From the NCBI RefSeq assembly GCF_000317245.1, contig NZ_AJLJ01000205.1, forward strand, positions 1 through 64,000: a stretch of 64,000 bases of DNA, given 5' to 3'. The notes below the pieces were generated by a model that was not told where the DNA came from, did not search any database, and saw only the letters and a list, made by a program, of their open reading frames with translations. This document shows positions 44,963 through 54,467 of this stretch, one piece after another. The translations under genes were made by a program, and so were the position numbers. The stretch's first letter is position 1, and each line of letters begins with the position of its first letter. Origin of the DNA: Fischerella muscicola SAG 1427-1 = PCC 73103 (GTDB lineage: Bacteria > Cyanobacteriota > Cyanobacteriia > Cyanobacteriales > Nostocaceae).

Positions 44963-46306
44963 ATGAACTGGGAAGAAGGGTTAGAAATTTTAGATGGAGT
45001 AGTCTTTAACAAGATTAACAGACACTTGAAAGATGTGGAAATAATTATCCTTCAAGGCTCATGGCAAGGACTAAGTTATGATGAAATTGCCACCAATGAA
45101 GGTTATGCAGCCAAATATCTCCGGCAGGATGTAGGTTTCAAATTATGGAAGTTACTTTCAGAAGCATTAGGAGAAGAGGTTAGTAAAACTAATTTTCGTG
45201 CAGCGATCGAGCGTTCTAACTTTAGGAATATCAATATTCTGCCAGCAGAAGTGCATCATGATAGTTACAGTACCATTAAAAATGAATTTACGCTAGAATA
45301 CCCAGAAGGTTTAGTGCCACTGAATTCTGCATTTTACATCCAGCGAACGCCAGTAGAAGAACGTTGTTATGAAACTATTCTCCAAGCAGGTTCTTTAATT
45401 CGGATTAAAGCTCCAAAACAAATGGGTAAAACATCTCTGCTTGATAGAATTATCGCTCATTCAAATCAGAGAGGTTATCACACAGTACGTTTAAACTTGT
45501 TGCAAGCAGACACAACAGTTTTTAGTAATTTGGATAAATTTTTGCGTTGCTTTTGTGCTTATGTTAGTCACAAATTAAAACTACCTAATTCATTCAATGA
45601 ATCTTGGGATGAGTATAGGGGTAGCATTATTAATTGCACTACATATTTTGAAGATTATATTCTGAATCCAATCAATAATAATTTAGTTTTAGCATTAGAT
45701 GAAGTAGATAGAGTTTTTCAATATCCTGACATTTCTCAAGGTTTTTTTGCCATGTTACGTAGTTGGCATGAAGAAGCTAAAACTGTAGAAATGTGGGAAA
45801 AATTACGATTAGCTGTAGTACATTCCACTGAAAACTATGGGTCATTGGATATAAATCAATCACCATTTAATGTTGGTTTAGTAGTTGAATTGACAGAGTT
45901 TGCCCCAGAACAAATAGAAGACTTAGCCCAGCGTCATAAACTTGATTACAATCCAACCCAAGTACAGCAATTAATGTCTATGTTTGGAGGACATCCATAT
46001 TTAATTAGACTGGCACTTTATCACCTCGCAGTTGGGGATATAACACTGGAAAATTTATTACAAACTGCTCCCACAAATGCCGGAATTTATGAAGAACATT
46101 TACGGCGATTTTTGCATATTTTTCAAGTCAATCCCAGCCTAGCCGAGGCATTTATGCAAGTAGTGATGGCAACAGAACCAGTTGATATAGAAACAATACA
46201 AGCATATCAGTTATATAGTATGGGATTAGTTAAGAGAGTTGGCGATAAATTAGTTCCACGCTGTCAGTTATATCAACAATATTTTCGGGAACACTTGAAG
46301 ATATAG
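44963..46306 (+). CDS. AAA_35-type ATPase with an N-terminal vMAP-like HTH domain
   Basis: A 447-residue protein. Residues 1-80 form a small helical domain (ILDGVVFNKINRHLKDVEIIILQGSW, then LSYDEIATNEGYAAKYLRQDVGFKLWKLLSEALGE in plan), like the vWA-MoxR-associated N-terminal domain found on cyanobacterial signalling ATPases. From residue about 110 the AAA_35 ATPase follows: FYIQRTPVEERCYETILQ, Walker A IKAPKQMGKTSLLD, and Walker B LVLALDEVDRVF. The C-terminus is helical with no WD40 repeats. It probably acts as an NTP-dependent switch, but its signal and output are unknown. The ATPase is related to the one at 50973. Confidence 0.8.
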   Translation: MNWEEGLEILDGVVFNKINRHLKDVEIIILQGSWQGLSYDEIATNEGYAAKYLRQDVGFKLWKLLSEALGEEVSKTNFRAAIERSNFRNINILPAEVHHDSYSTIKNEFTLEYPEGLVPLNSAFYIQRTPVEERCYETILQAGSLIRIKAPKQMGKTSLLDRIIAHSNQRGYHTVRLNLLQADTTVFSNLDKFLRCFCAYVSHKLKLPNSFNESWDEYRGSIINCTTYFEDYILNPINNNLVLALDEVDRVFQYPDISQGFFAMLRSWHEEAKTVEMWEKLRLAVVHSTENYGSLDINQSPFNVGLVVELTEFAPEQIEDLAQRHKLDYNPTQVQQLMSMFGGHPYLIRLALYHLAVGDITLENLLQTAPTNAGIYEEHLRRFLHIFQVNPSLAEAFMQVVMATEPVDIETIQAYQLYSMGLVKRVGDKLVPRCQLYQQYFREHLKI

Positions 46307-46395
46307 TATTTGATTGCTGGCTAGTAGATTGAATATTATTAATAACGTTTCATAAGCGGTATACAAGCTACAAAATCCGATGATTATGCTCTTTC

Positions 46396-47007
46396 TCACT
46401 GTTTTGGTTCCACAATGTCTCCAAAAGACAGAGCATTACTGCCGTTACGTGTGTTGTAAGCCTTGACCATAGCAGCTTTCACTATATTCGTATTAAGATC
46501 ACCATCAGGCGAATCAGAGGTTACTTTACCTCGTAACTCTTGTGTATAGTTCCAAAAAATCACGTCAAAATACACTTTTTTCTTTAGGCGTTGATTATTA
46601 AGAAGCTTGAGGCAGCCTTCAGCAAACTGCGGATAATTAGAGAATGGGTTGTTTAAGTGGTCACGTAGTTTAGACTCACTGAAATCTATGTTAACACTAT
46701 CTAAAGCCTGTGCTAGCCTTTGAGCCGACGGAGAAGCAGATGGAGGAACGGTTGGGACAGGAGTAGTTTCAGAAGGTGAACTTGATATTGTAGGAGATTG
46801 TGAAAGAGAAGTAGAAGGTGAACTTGATGTTGTAGAAGATTGTGAAGGAGAATTAGAAGGTGGTGGACTAGGCGAAGGTTTGCCGTATATCGTAGCGAAT
46901 ATAGTAACAATACCGCCAATTAACGCTACTGCGATCGCACTAATTGCAGTCCACGCTTCTTTACTAATACCTTGCTGTTTTTCAGATTCTTTTTCTGGTT
47001 CGGTCAT
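46396..47007 (-). CDS. Membrane-anchored protein with Ser/Pro-rich linker
   Basis: A 203-residue protein I do not recognise. It has a charged N-terminus, one membrane helix (AWTAISAIAVALIGGIVTIFATIYG), a low-complexity linker of repeated S-P-S-x-S units (about residues 45-95), and a C-terminal domain of about 105 residues (LAQALDSVNIDFSESKLRDHL and KAAMVKAYNTRNGSNALSFGD). The linker is encoded by short GAAGG-like direct repeats and may vary in length. I start at 47007 (MTEPEKE); a longer frame from 47118 overlaps the next gene. It is convergent with the AAA-type gene. Confidence 0.6.
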   Translation of the reverse strand: MTEPEKESEKQQGISKEAWTAISAIAVALIGGIVTIFATIYGKPSPSPPPSNSPSQSSTTSSSPSTSLSQSPTISSSPSETTPVPTVPPSASPSAQRLAQALDSVNIDFSESKLRDHLNNPFSNYPQFAEGCLKLLNNQRLKKKVYFDVIFWNYTQELRGKVTSDSPDGDLNTNIVKAAMVKAYNTRNGSNALSFGDIVEPKQ

Positions 47008-47087
47008 ATAGCACTTGTTGCTTTTGGAAGAACTACCAGAGCTTACCTGCCAATCAGAGCAAAGCGAACAATTGGTGTGGCAAAAAG

Positions 47088-47471
47088 TTAAGGACCAACA
47101 CGGGTCACTTGCATACAACCCTGACCGTCATTATAAACCTGCACGATCGCGTATTGATTTGACTGAACTAATAAACTCACATATTTAGCTGCACTTGCAC
47201 TGTTGTCACAGATTACAGTTGGTTCACCTGGTCTTAATGCTCGATCCGACCAGGTACACTGACCAGGAGACAAACCTTGAGTTGCAGCACCATCTCCAGG
47301 TTGGAATCTGATTCGCACCCCATTTCCACCATCATTTCTGATGCTCAGTGTACCCCCACCACGACAGGTCATGGGATAACTTTGTTGAGCATGTGCGGTG
47401 TCTGTAGCTAGAGTTGCAGTCAAGATTGCAGCAACAGCAGCAGCCCTAGAAAACTTGGAAAATAATGTCAT
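47088..47471 (-). CDS. Small secreted protein
   Basis: A 127-residue protein with a signal peptide (SRAAAVAAILTATLATDTAHAQ, cut after AHA). The mature part has four cysteines (MTCRGGG, GQCTW, VICDN, GCMQV) that could form two disulfides, and a beta-rich pattern such as GTLSIRNDGGNGVRIRF. No family is recognised by name. It is the last of five same-strand genes at 47088-49590, four of them encoding exported proteins. Confidence 0.65.
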   Translation of the reverse strand: MTLFSKFSRAAAVAAILTATLATDTAHAQQSYPMTCRGGGTLSIRNDGGNGVRIRFQPGDGAATQGLSPGQCTWSDRALRPGEPTVICDNSASAAKYVSLLVQSNQYAIVQVYNDGQGCMQVTRVGP

Positions 47472-47513
47472 CTTTTGACTCCTTCCGCATGTTTAATGAC
47501 AAAAAAGAAATAG

Positions 47514-47912
47514 CTACTTCTTCGTTGCAGAAAAGTTGAAATCTACCCCTGTCGTTGATGCACCACCTGCCGAATTCCAAACATGAAACTCCCCACTCAT
47601 CTGCTGACCACTACTAGAAACTGTTCCTTCATAAAATTGATAAGGAATCCCCTGTTTTTTGCGGACAAACACAATCCGACGAGAATCAGGAATGTAAAAT
47701 CCCTCAATACTTTGATCGAAGACACTGCCGGAAATGTTACCTCCATTGTTGTCTATCACGAGAGTGCCTGTGTATTTATTCGCCTCAATCTCCCAAGTTC
47801 CAGAGATGTCGCTGGGATTACCAAGTGCCCCATTCCCTAGCAGCAATGTAGAAGAACTCAACACCACTCCCATAGCGATCGCAATCCTGTTTCTCAACTC
47901 TTTCTGATTCAT
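47514..47912 (-). CDS. Small secreted beta-rich protein
   Basis: A 132-residue protein. The signal peptide is RNRIAIAMGVVLSSSTLLLGNGALG. The mature part starts SDISGTWEIEANKYTGTLVIDNNGGNISGSVF in outline and has alternating strands like lipocalin or META-type small barrels. The start at 47912 is supported by GAGG about ten bases upstream; a longer frame from 47942 lacks this. The function is unknown. Confidence 0.65.
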   Translation of the reverse strand: MNQKELRNRIAIAMGVVLSSSTLLLGNGALGNPSDISGTWEIEANKYTGTLVIDNNGGNISGSVFDQSIEGFYIPDSRRIVFVRKKQGIPYQFYEGTVSSSGQQMSGEFHVWNSAGGASTTGVDFNFSATKK

Positions 47913-47957
47913 TATGTCCAACCTCGCAATTTGACTTAACACTAAACGCCATAAATC

Positions 47958-48530
47958 TTACTGAGCATGAATAAACATTTGCGCGAAATAGTATTCGCCT
48001 TTGTCATTCACGGCAACTCCTATTCCAGTTAATTCAGTTTGACTCAAGATATTATTTAGATGACCAGGACTATTCAGCCACCACTGAACTGCTGGTGTTG
48101 CAGGATCGCTATCACAACCAAAGCAGTAATACTCATTTTCGTAGTACGCATAGCTATTGTGAGGGATGATTTGTGATAATGCTTGCCCTCGCTGCTCAAG
48201 TCCTTGATGATTGAGAGGTTTTCCTGCATTAGCCATTTCTTGAGCATATGCCTGCACTTGCTGATTTACGCAAGCATCTAGTTTCAGAGGCGCGAGACCT
48301 TGAGAAGCTCGATACTGATTAACTTGGTTGTATACGCTTTGTTGTATTTGGGCTAAATTTGGATTTAGCTTATAGATATAACATTTTGTCACAACATTAG
48401 GGCGAGTTATGATACCTGATGGTCTTGCAACTTGAGCTTGAGTTTTATCTTGGTAGCTAATTAAGGTAGAACCGACTGAAGTCGCGGATAGAGTTAGTAT
48501 CGAAACGGAAAGGAAAATGCGTCTGAGCAT
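47958..48530 (-). CDS. Secreted CAP/SCP-domain protein
   Basis: A 190-residue exported protein with a signal peptide (RRIFLSVSILTLSATSVGS). The CAP domain covers about residues 60-190: VNQYRASQGLAPLKLDACVNQQVQAYAQEMAN, the conserved HNSYAYYENEYYCF, and QWWLNSPGHLNNILSQTELTGIGVAV. Bacterial CAP proteins are extracellular; some bind lipids or have protease-like activity, but most have no known role. The ATG at 48530 is preferred to 48539. It stands in the exported-protein set. Confidence 0.82.
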   Translation of the reverse strand: MLRRIFLSVSILTLSATSVGSTLISYQDKTQAQVARPSGIITRPNVVTKCYIYKLNPNLAQIQQSVYNQVNQYRASQGLAPLKLDACVNQQVQAYAQEMANAGKPLNHQGLEQRGQALSQIIPHNSYAYYENEYYCFGCDSDPATPAVQWWLNSPGHLNNILSQTELTGIGVAVNDKGEYYFAQMFIHAQ

Positions 48531-48654
48531 ATATATCACCTTGATTTAAAAGCATAACTGAGTCGCTCACCATGTTGAGATTTGGCGATCGCACTTGCCA
48601 ATCCAAGCGATCAAGAGCAAATACAAGCGGCTTCAATTAACCCGATGTATCAGG

Positions 48655-49134
48655 TTAGTTAGCTTTTGCTAATCGCTCAGTTAGTTCTCGATCTTCTTGT
48701 TGATAAATAGCCTTTTCTTTTTGAATAAAAATGTCTGCTAAAGCAGTATAAGCTTCAGCCCATGCTGAAATAACTTCATCATTTGCAGCATCTTGCAAAA
48801 CATCTTTCATTGCCTGCAAAAGCTTTTCCCCAATTAACGGATACTGTTCAGGAAGTATGTGAGTCTCTACATGACGATGGGCAATGTGTTCTACTGCCAT
48901 AGCCAACTCATCTAGGCGGTCAATATGAGTAGCATAAGCATAAACAGCCGCAGCTAACTTGTGTGCTTGCTCACCACCGTCTAGATGCTGCATCCAAGTA
49001 TTTTCAAAGCCGCGTTTATAGTCAGGTCGCTCTGCAAAGGTAATTTCATACATCCGCCTGGTAATCTCTTCACCTTTTTCTCTAATAATCGGTGCAGTTG
49101 CCTTAACAATTTCAATCGTTTTTTGACTAACCAT
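48655..49134 (-). CDS. Single-domain globin
   Basis: A 159-residue haemoglobin-like protein resembling the globin part of flavohaemoglobins. It has IREKGEEITRRMYEITFAERPDYKRGFE and the proximal-helix region EHIAHRHVETHILPEQYPLIGEKLLQAM. The likely haem ligand is the His of HRHV. There is no signal peptide and no reductase domain, so it is cytoplasmic and would need another reductase. It could bind oxygen or nitric oxide. Given nitrite metabolism elsewhere in the window, NO detoxification is an idea only. It sits among exported-protein genes, which is unusual company. Confidence 0.85.
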   Translation of the reverse strand: MVSQKTIEIVKATAPIIREKGEEITRRMYEITFAERPDYKRGFENTWMQHLDGGEQAHKLAAAVYAYATHIDRLDELAMAVEHIAHRHVETHILPEQYPLIGEKLLQAMKDVLQDAANDEVISAWAEAYTALADIFIQKEKAIYQQEDRELTERLAKAN

Positions 49135-49149
49135 TAAACTGACCCCTGC

Positions 49150-49590
49150 TTATTCTCCCGTCCATCTGTATCTAGCTTCGCCCCGATGTCCTTGACTATC
49201 CAGAAAAGTTCCACTCATATGACAGCCATCGTGGGAAACTACCAGTTTATTTTTGCTCGAATAATCGGTGTACTGATCGTCACGATGGATCAGAATAATT
49301 TCCTTTCCGGGAGCCGGAACGGATGATGTAGTAAAGCTACCTGTTCCCGTAGAAGGTAGCCAAGTTCCGCTGGTTGGAGTTGTGAACGTGACAAAAGTGG
49401 AATAGTTGGCCTCAGTGGCATTTTGCACGCTAACTGTCCACCGACCCAAGGGGTAGCCAGGTTGTGTGGCGCAGGAATTTGTTTGTACAGCTTCAGATTC
49501 AGCTTTAGCTATCGGTGCAAAGGAAAGCATGATTCCAATCGTTGCTAGTAAAAATGTTGATGAGCCAAAACCAAATTTTTTAACTTTCAT
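49150..49590 (-). CDS. Small secreted protein
   Basis: A 146-residue protein with a signal peptide (STFLLATIGIMLSFAPIAKAE). The mature part has two cysteines (NSCATQ and DGCHMSGTF) and many beta strands (GRWTVSVQNATEANYSTFVTF). The last segment LVVSHDGCHMSGTFLDSQGH is like the end of the protein at 47514, so the two may be distant relatives. It begins the five-gene row; the globin gene follows 15 bases after its stop. Confidence 0.65.
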   Translation of the reverse strand: MKVKKFGFGSSTFLLATIGIMLSFAPIAKAESEAVQTNSCATQPGYPLGRWTVSVQNATEANYSTFVTFTTPTSGTWLPSTGTGSFTTSSVPAPGKEIILIHRDDQYTDYSSKNKLVVSHDGCHMSGTFLDSQGHRGEARYRWTGE

Positions 49591-50019
49591 AAAATTTCCT
49601 TTTAATTTATGAATTTGATAGCAAATTTGACCGTTAACTAAGATTATGTGTTTTCATTTAATTGCTGTCTATACCTAAAAAATCAGTGGTTTAACTGAGA
49701 ATTGTTAAACTCAAAAAACAGTTTTATCTAAAAGATCAGTAAATGTCATAAAAAGTCAGTTGCAGATCAGGCTACTTTTAATTGCGACCTCTAATATCTA
49801 ATCAAATAAGTAGCCATACATGGTTAAATTGAAATATTACGTCAGTTAACAATCTAGACAAAATAGTTAACATAAAAGGATTTAGCTTACCTAACATTAC
49901 TGATTCAATACTCTATTGAACTCCTGACATTTTCTGGATCGACAGCTATAAAATTACGATGCATAATTCCAATCAAGGATGAATTAACATCCAAAATAAA
50001 ACACGGCTCTTCAGAAAGA

Positions 50020-50175
50020 GTTTATAAAGTAAAGATTAAATTGTAGGGTGCGTTACGGCTAATCCTTACTTTCTCAAACTCCCAAATACTTGCATAGCCG
50101 TAACACAACGCCAGATGCTTTATGCCGGGAAACCCGTCCACCGCACTGGCTCCCCTACTTTATCAATAGGCTCTC
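50020..50175. repeat. MITE-like element, copy 2, carrying a nested palindrome
   Basis: TTTATAAAGTAAA and GTAGGGTGCGTTACGGCTAA match copy 1 at 39733-39895. At 50110-50150 a 41-base GCCAG...CTGGC palindrome interrupts the right arm, and that arm is shortened (CCCTACTTTATCAATAGG). The rest of the 49591-50306 gap is AT-rich with no gene seen. Confidence 0.7.
50110..50150. repeat. 41-base GCCAG...CTGGC palindrome nested in the MITE
   Basis: Starts GCCAGATGC and ends GCACTGGC around a CCGGGAAACCCG core. Its reverse complement matches 31 of 41 positions of the narB-internal element at 3222-3262. Confidence 0.7.
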
Positions 50176-50306
50176 AATTAATCTGGGGAAAGAGTAAAAA
50201 ATATCTGACTGAGTTCTTTGATAGCCAGTGTAATTAATTGCGATCCAAAAAAGTAATTTCAGTCATCTATTCGTCAAACATTATTCAATTAAAGTAGGTA
50301 CAAATC

Positions 50307-50717
50307 ATGTCCAACAAATATTTAGGAACAGTCTTAGCAACTCTCACCACTCTGGGGGGGTTGGGTACATTAACACTTCTTCTGACTCCAATATCCGTTG
50401 TACAGGCTGGTTTTGGTAACGACAATATAGGTTGTGCTTACGATCGCCCTTGCATAGATAATCTCTATCAAGATGGTAATAGCTTAGTCATTCATTGGAA
50501 TGGCCAGGAAAACTACGATACTTACAATGTGCGTTGGTCGCGTCCCGGTAAAGATGAGGTTCAAATCAAACGCCCTGGAGGTGGAAGCGGAGACTTTAGA
50601 GTCAATAATGTCTATTCGGGGACTACCTATACTTTTAAAGTCCAGGGCTGTAACACGCATTTCTTAGGACGTTCAACATGTTCTCCTTGGGAACAACAGT
50701 CAATTACAGCTAATTAA
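50307..50717 (+). CDS. Small secreted fibronectin type III-like protein
   Basis: A 136-residue exported protein. The signal peptide (LATLTTLGGLGTLTLLLTPISVVQA) is followed by an Fn3-like domain: SLVIHWNGQENYDTYNVRWSRPGK and RVNNVYSGTTYTFKVQGC. Cysteines are at CAYDRPC and the end region (GCNTHF and STCSPW). Fn3 domains bind proteins or glycans. It is on the plus strand, alone between two repeat-rich gaps and upstream of the WD40 ATPase. Confidence 0.72.
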   Translation: MSNKYLGTVLATLTTLGGLGTLTLLLTPISVVQAGFGNDNIGCAYDRPCIDNLYQDGNSLVIHWNGQENYDTYNVRWSRPGKDEVQIKRPGGGSGDFRVNNVYSGTTYTFKVQGCNTHFLGRSTCSPWEQQSITAN

Positions 50718-50845
50718 CGTAGAACTTCGTTATCCATTTATCACATTAAAATTAACCAGCTTTCGCTCGTTTCACTTAAATAATGTTGAGGTTTTAAATA
50801 TCTTGTAATCCGGCATAATGTTATTAAGTTCATTAGTTGTTTCCC

Positions 50846-50935
50846 TCAGAGAGTGTTTGAAAAGTGATGAGGAGTAAAAATTTATGACCTGAGAGTTTTT
50901 TTGACTCTATTGCCAAATTTTCAAACACCCTCTGA
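50846..50935. repeat. 90-base inverted-repeat element upstream of the WD40 ATPase gene
   Basis: Eighteen-base ends TCAGAGAGTGTTTGAAAA and TTTTCAAACACCCTCTGA pair with one mismatch. A partial extra copy of the right end (TTTTCAAATATCCTCTGA) follows at about 50952-50969, ending only a few bases before the gene start. It may affect the transcript leader. Confidence 0.75.
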
Positions 50936-50972
50936 CAATAGCCCCCACTTTTCAAATATCCTCTGAAACATC

Positions 50973-53900
50973 ATGACAGCTTTTAACTATTACAAACTTG
51001 GAGGTAGTCTAGAATATCAACACCCAACTTATGTGGTGCGTCAAGCTGATTATGAACTCTATGAAGGTTTGAAAAATGGGGATTTGTGTTATGTTTTAAA
51101 CTCGCGGCAGATGGGTAAGTCTAGCTTGCGAGTTCATATTATGAAACAACTGAAAGAGCAAGGTATACAATGTGCATCGGTTGATTTGACAAGAATTGGT
51201 AGCCATGTGACACCTTCTGAATGGTATGGCGGCTTTGTTTCTGAGCTATTGCGGGGTTTTGGTTTATCCAGAAAAGTGAATTTTGGAACTTGGTGGCGAT
51301 CGCAGGAATTTTTACCCCCAAAACAAAGATTAAGTGAATTGATTGATGATGTATTATTAACAGAATTTACTGGAAAAGTTATCATTTTTATTGATGAAAT
51401 TGATAGCATTTTAAGAATCAATTTTAAAGATGATTTTTTCGCTTTTATTCGTGCTTGCTATAATCAACGGGCAGATAATACAGAATATCAACGGCTCACC
51501 TTTTGCTTATTGGGAGTAGCGACTCCTTCTAATTTAATTGCTGATACAAATCGCACACCTTTTAATATAGGAAGAGCTATCGAATTAACTGGATTTAAAT
51601 TAAATGAAATAGACGCTTTAATTCGAGGTTTCGAGGGAAGAGTTGCTAGACCGAAAGCAATAATGGAAGAGGTGTTAAAGTGGACTGGTGGGCAGCCATT
51701 TTTAACTCAGAAACTGTGTCAACTAATTTGTAATTCTAGTTATTCATTCCTAGAACATCAGGAAAAGCAATGTGTAGAGGAATTGGTGCAAAACCAAATC
51801 ATTGAAAATTGGGAAGCACAGGATGAACCAGAACATTTACGAACAATCCGCGATCGCCTCACGCAAAATGCAGAAAATCAAACTGGGCGATTATTAGGGT
51901 TGTATCAGCAAATCTTACACCAAGGAGAAATCCCCGCAGATGATAGCCCTGAACAAATGCAACTACGTCTGACAGGGTTAATTGTCAAGCAACAGGGAAA
52001 GCTGCAAATTTATAATCGCATCTATGCAGAGATATTTAATCAAGCATGGCTCGACAAAATCTTGACAAATATTCGACCCTATGCACAAGCGTTAAATGCT
52101 TGGGTAAATTCTAATTTTCAAGATGAGTCGCGTTTGTTGCGTGGGCAAACCTTGCAGGATGCCCGCAATTGGGCAGCAGATAAAGGTTTAAGCGATTTGG
52201 ATCGGAGATTTTTAGATGCTAGTCAGGAATTAGAAAAGCGGGATGTTCAGAAAAGATTACAAGCAGAAGCAGAAGCGTCAAAGATTTTAGCAGAAGCGAA
52301 TGAGGTTTTAGTTGCAGCCAATCAAAAAGCCAAACGACGGATTCAGATTGGCGGGGGAGTATTAGCGATCGCCCTGATTACAGCAATAGTTGCAGGAATT
52401 TGGGCAAATATGATGATCAAAGATATACAACGAGAAAGAATCAGATCCCTGAGTATCTCTTCCACTGCTTTATTAAACTCCAATCAAGAACTTGATGCTT
52501 TAGTCGCCGCCCTCAAAGCAGCCATGCAATTGAAATCAGCAACTTGGGCAGATGCTAACACTAGAGAATCAGTAAGATTAGCATTGCAACGTGCAGTTTA
52601 CAAAGTCAAAGAACGAAATCGCTTGGAAGGATACAATGATGCCGTCAGAAGTGTAAATTTTAGCCCAAATGGTCAAAATATTGTTACTGCTAGTGAAGAT
52701 AACACAGTTAAACTTTGGAGTCTTGATGGCAGAGAAATCAAAAAATTCACTGCCCCAAATCAGATTTTTATAAGTGCGATTTTTAGTCCAGATAGCAAGA
52801 TGATTGCTGCCATTAGTGCAAATAACACCGTCAAAATTTGGGGTTTAGATGGACGGGAAATTATCACTTTCCAAGGGCAAGATGAAGAGGAGTTTGTAAG
52901 CAGTATTTGTTTTACGCCTGATGGTAAATTAATTGCTGCTCCTAGCGAAGATAATACAGTCAAACTTTGGAATATTAAGGGACAGGCAATTAAAACTCTC
53001 AAAGGGCATAACGACTCTGTTTGGAGTATCAGTTGCAGCCCTGATAATAAAACTCTTGTCACAGCGGATCAAGAGGGAGTCGTCAAAATTTGGAGTATTG
53101 ATGGACAAGAGATCAAAACTTTTAAAGCGAGTGATAAATCGATTTTTGGTGTGAGTTTTAGCCCAGATGGTAAAGCGATCGCCACTGCGGGAGGAGACAG
53201 CACAGTCAAACTGTGGAGTTTAGACGGCCGAGAACTAAAAACTATTGGCAGACATGAAAACTATGTTAATAGTGTCAGCTTTAGTCCAGATGGTCAGACA
53301 ATCGTTTCTGCAAGTGCTGACAAAACAGTTAAACTTTGGAGCATTGATGGCAAAGAACTGAAAAAGTTCAAAGGACATAATCATTCTGTCTTTGGCGCGA
53401 GTTTTAGTCACGATGGGAAAATCATTGCTTCTGCGAGTGCTGACAACACAGTTAAACTTTGGAGTATTAACAATCAAGAACTCAAAACTTTAAGTGGACA
53501 TAATGATTCTCTTTGGGCTGTAAATTTTAATGCCGATGGGAAAATCATTGCTTCTGCTGGAGATGATAAAACTATTAAAATTTGGAGTCTTGATGGTCAA
53601 CAACTCAAATCCATTAGCCCAAACAGTGACCTAGTTTGGAATCGAGTTTGGAATCTTAATTTCAGTCCTAATGGTCAGATAATTGCTACTGCTAATTCCG
53701 AGAAAACAATCAAATTTTGGCATTTAAATGGTCAAAATCTGAGAATTTTCACAGGACACAAAGACGAAGTTATTGATATCAGCTTTAGCTCTAATGGTCA
53801 AACCCTAGTGAGTGGTAGTTATGATGGTACAGTCAAACTATGGGCTATTAACGGTCAAGAACTCAGAACTTTTAGAGCAAATGCTGGTAAAGTTCGGAGT

Positions 53901-54452
53901 GTTAATTTTAGTCCCAATGGTCAGACAATTGTCTCTGCTCATAATGACGGCACAATCAGACTTTGGAACTTAGAAGGTAAGAACCTGAAAACCTTTAGAG
54001 GACATAGTAGTTATGTTACCGATGTCCATTTTAGCCCTGATAGTCAAATAATTGCCTCTGCCAGTCGGGATAACACTATTAAACTCTGGAGTCTGGATGG
54101 TCAGGAACTCAAAACACTCAAAGGTCATACTCCTGGAGAGATTAGATTTAGCTTTAGTCCTGATGGCAAAATTTTGGCCTCTGCAAGTGCTGACAACACA
54201 ATCCGACTTTGGCAGATAACAGATGGTCAAGAAATCAAAACTATTGAGGGAAATGGTTATCCTCTCTGGAATATTAGCTTCAGTCCTGATGGCAAAAAAA
54301 TTGCCTCTGTCAGTGAGGATGGACTTGTTGAACTTTGGAATGCAGAAACTCTAGATTTTGAGCAGCTAATTGCTAGGGGCTGCAACTGGTTGGATGATTA
54401 TCTAAGAAACAATTCTCGCCTGAACGAGAAAGATAAACAGATTTGTAAATAA
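50973..54452 (+). CDS. AAA_35-type ATPase with 14 WD40 repeats
   Basis: A 1159-residue protein. Residues about 1-360 are the AAA_35 ATPase: YKLGGSLEYQHPTYVVRQAD, Walker A LNSRQMGKSSLRVHI and Walker B VIIFIDEIDSIL. A helical and coiled-coil part leads to a membrane helix at about 457-480 (GGGVLAIALITAIVAGIWA). From about 549 there are 14 WD40 units, each ending like NTVKLWSLDGRE, enough for two seven-blade propellers. It ends CNWLDDYLRNNSRLNEKD, a common tail of such proteins. It likely senses a ligand with the propellers and switches by NTP binding, but the output is not known. The GH5-like gene starts 15 bases later. Confidence 0.88.
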   Translation: MTAFNYYKLGGSLEYQHPTYVVRQADYELYEGLKNGDLCYVLNSRQMGKSSLRVHIMKQLKEQGIQCASVDLTRIGSHVTPSEWYGGFVSELLRGFGLSRKVNFGTWWRSQEFLPPKQRLSELIDDVLLTEFTGKVIIFIDEIDSILRINFKDDFFAFIRACYNQRADNTEYQRLTFCLLGVATPSNLIADTNRTPFNIGRAIELTGFKLNEIDALIRGFEGRVARPKAIMEEVLKWTGGQPFLTQKLCQLICNSSYSFLEHQEKQCVEELVQNQIIENWEAQDEPEHLRTIRDRLTQNAENQTGRLLGLYQQILHQGEIPADDSPEQMQLRLTGLIVKQQGKLQIYNRIYAEIFNQAWLDKILTNIRPYAQALNAWVNSNFQDESRLLRGQTLQDARNWAADKGLSDLDRRFLDASQELEKRDVQKRLQAEAEASKILAEANEVLVAANQKAKRRIQIGGGVLAIALITAIVAGIWANMMIKDIQRERIRSLSISSTALLNSNQELDALVAALKAAMQLKSATWADANTRESVRLALQRAVYKVKERNRLEGYNDAVRSVNFSPNGQNIVTASEDNTVKLWSLDGREIKKFTAPNQIFISAIFSPDSKMIAAISANNTVKIWGLDGREIITFQGQDEEEFVSSICFTPDGKLIAAPSEDNTVKLWNIKGQAIKTLKGHNDSVWSISCSPDNKTLVTADQEGVVKIWSIDGQEIKTFKASDKSIFGVSFSPDGKAIATAGGDSTVKLWSLDGRELKTIGRHENYVNSVSFSPDGQTIVSASADKTVKLWSIDGKELKKFKGHNHSVFGASFSHDGKIIASASADNTVKLWSINNQELKTLSGHNDSLWAVNFNADGKIIASAGDDKTIKIWSLDGQQLKSISPNSDLVWNRVWNLNFSPNGQIIATANSEKTIKFWHLNGQNLRIFTGHKDEVIDISFSSNGQTLVSGSYDGTVKLWAINGQELRTFRANAGKVRSVNFSPNGQTIVSAHNDGTIRLWNLEGKNLKTFRGHSSYVTDVHFSPDSQIIASASRDNTIKLWSLDGQELKTLKGHTPGEIRFSFSPDGKILASASADNTIRLWQITDGQEIKTIEGNGYPLWNISFSPDGKKIASVSEDGLVELWNAETLDFEQLIARGCNWLDDYLRNNSRLNEKDKQICK

Positions 54453-54467
54453 AGACAAGAAGATACT

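Noticed and set aside
51134..54230. Several antisense frames within the WD40 gene
   Set aside because: They mirror the repeated WD40 codons and have no independent signals.
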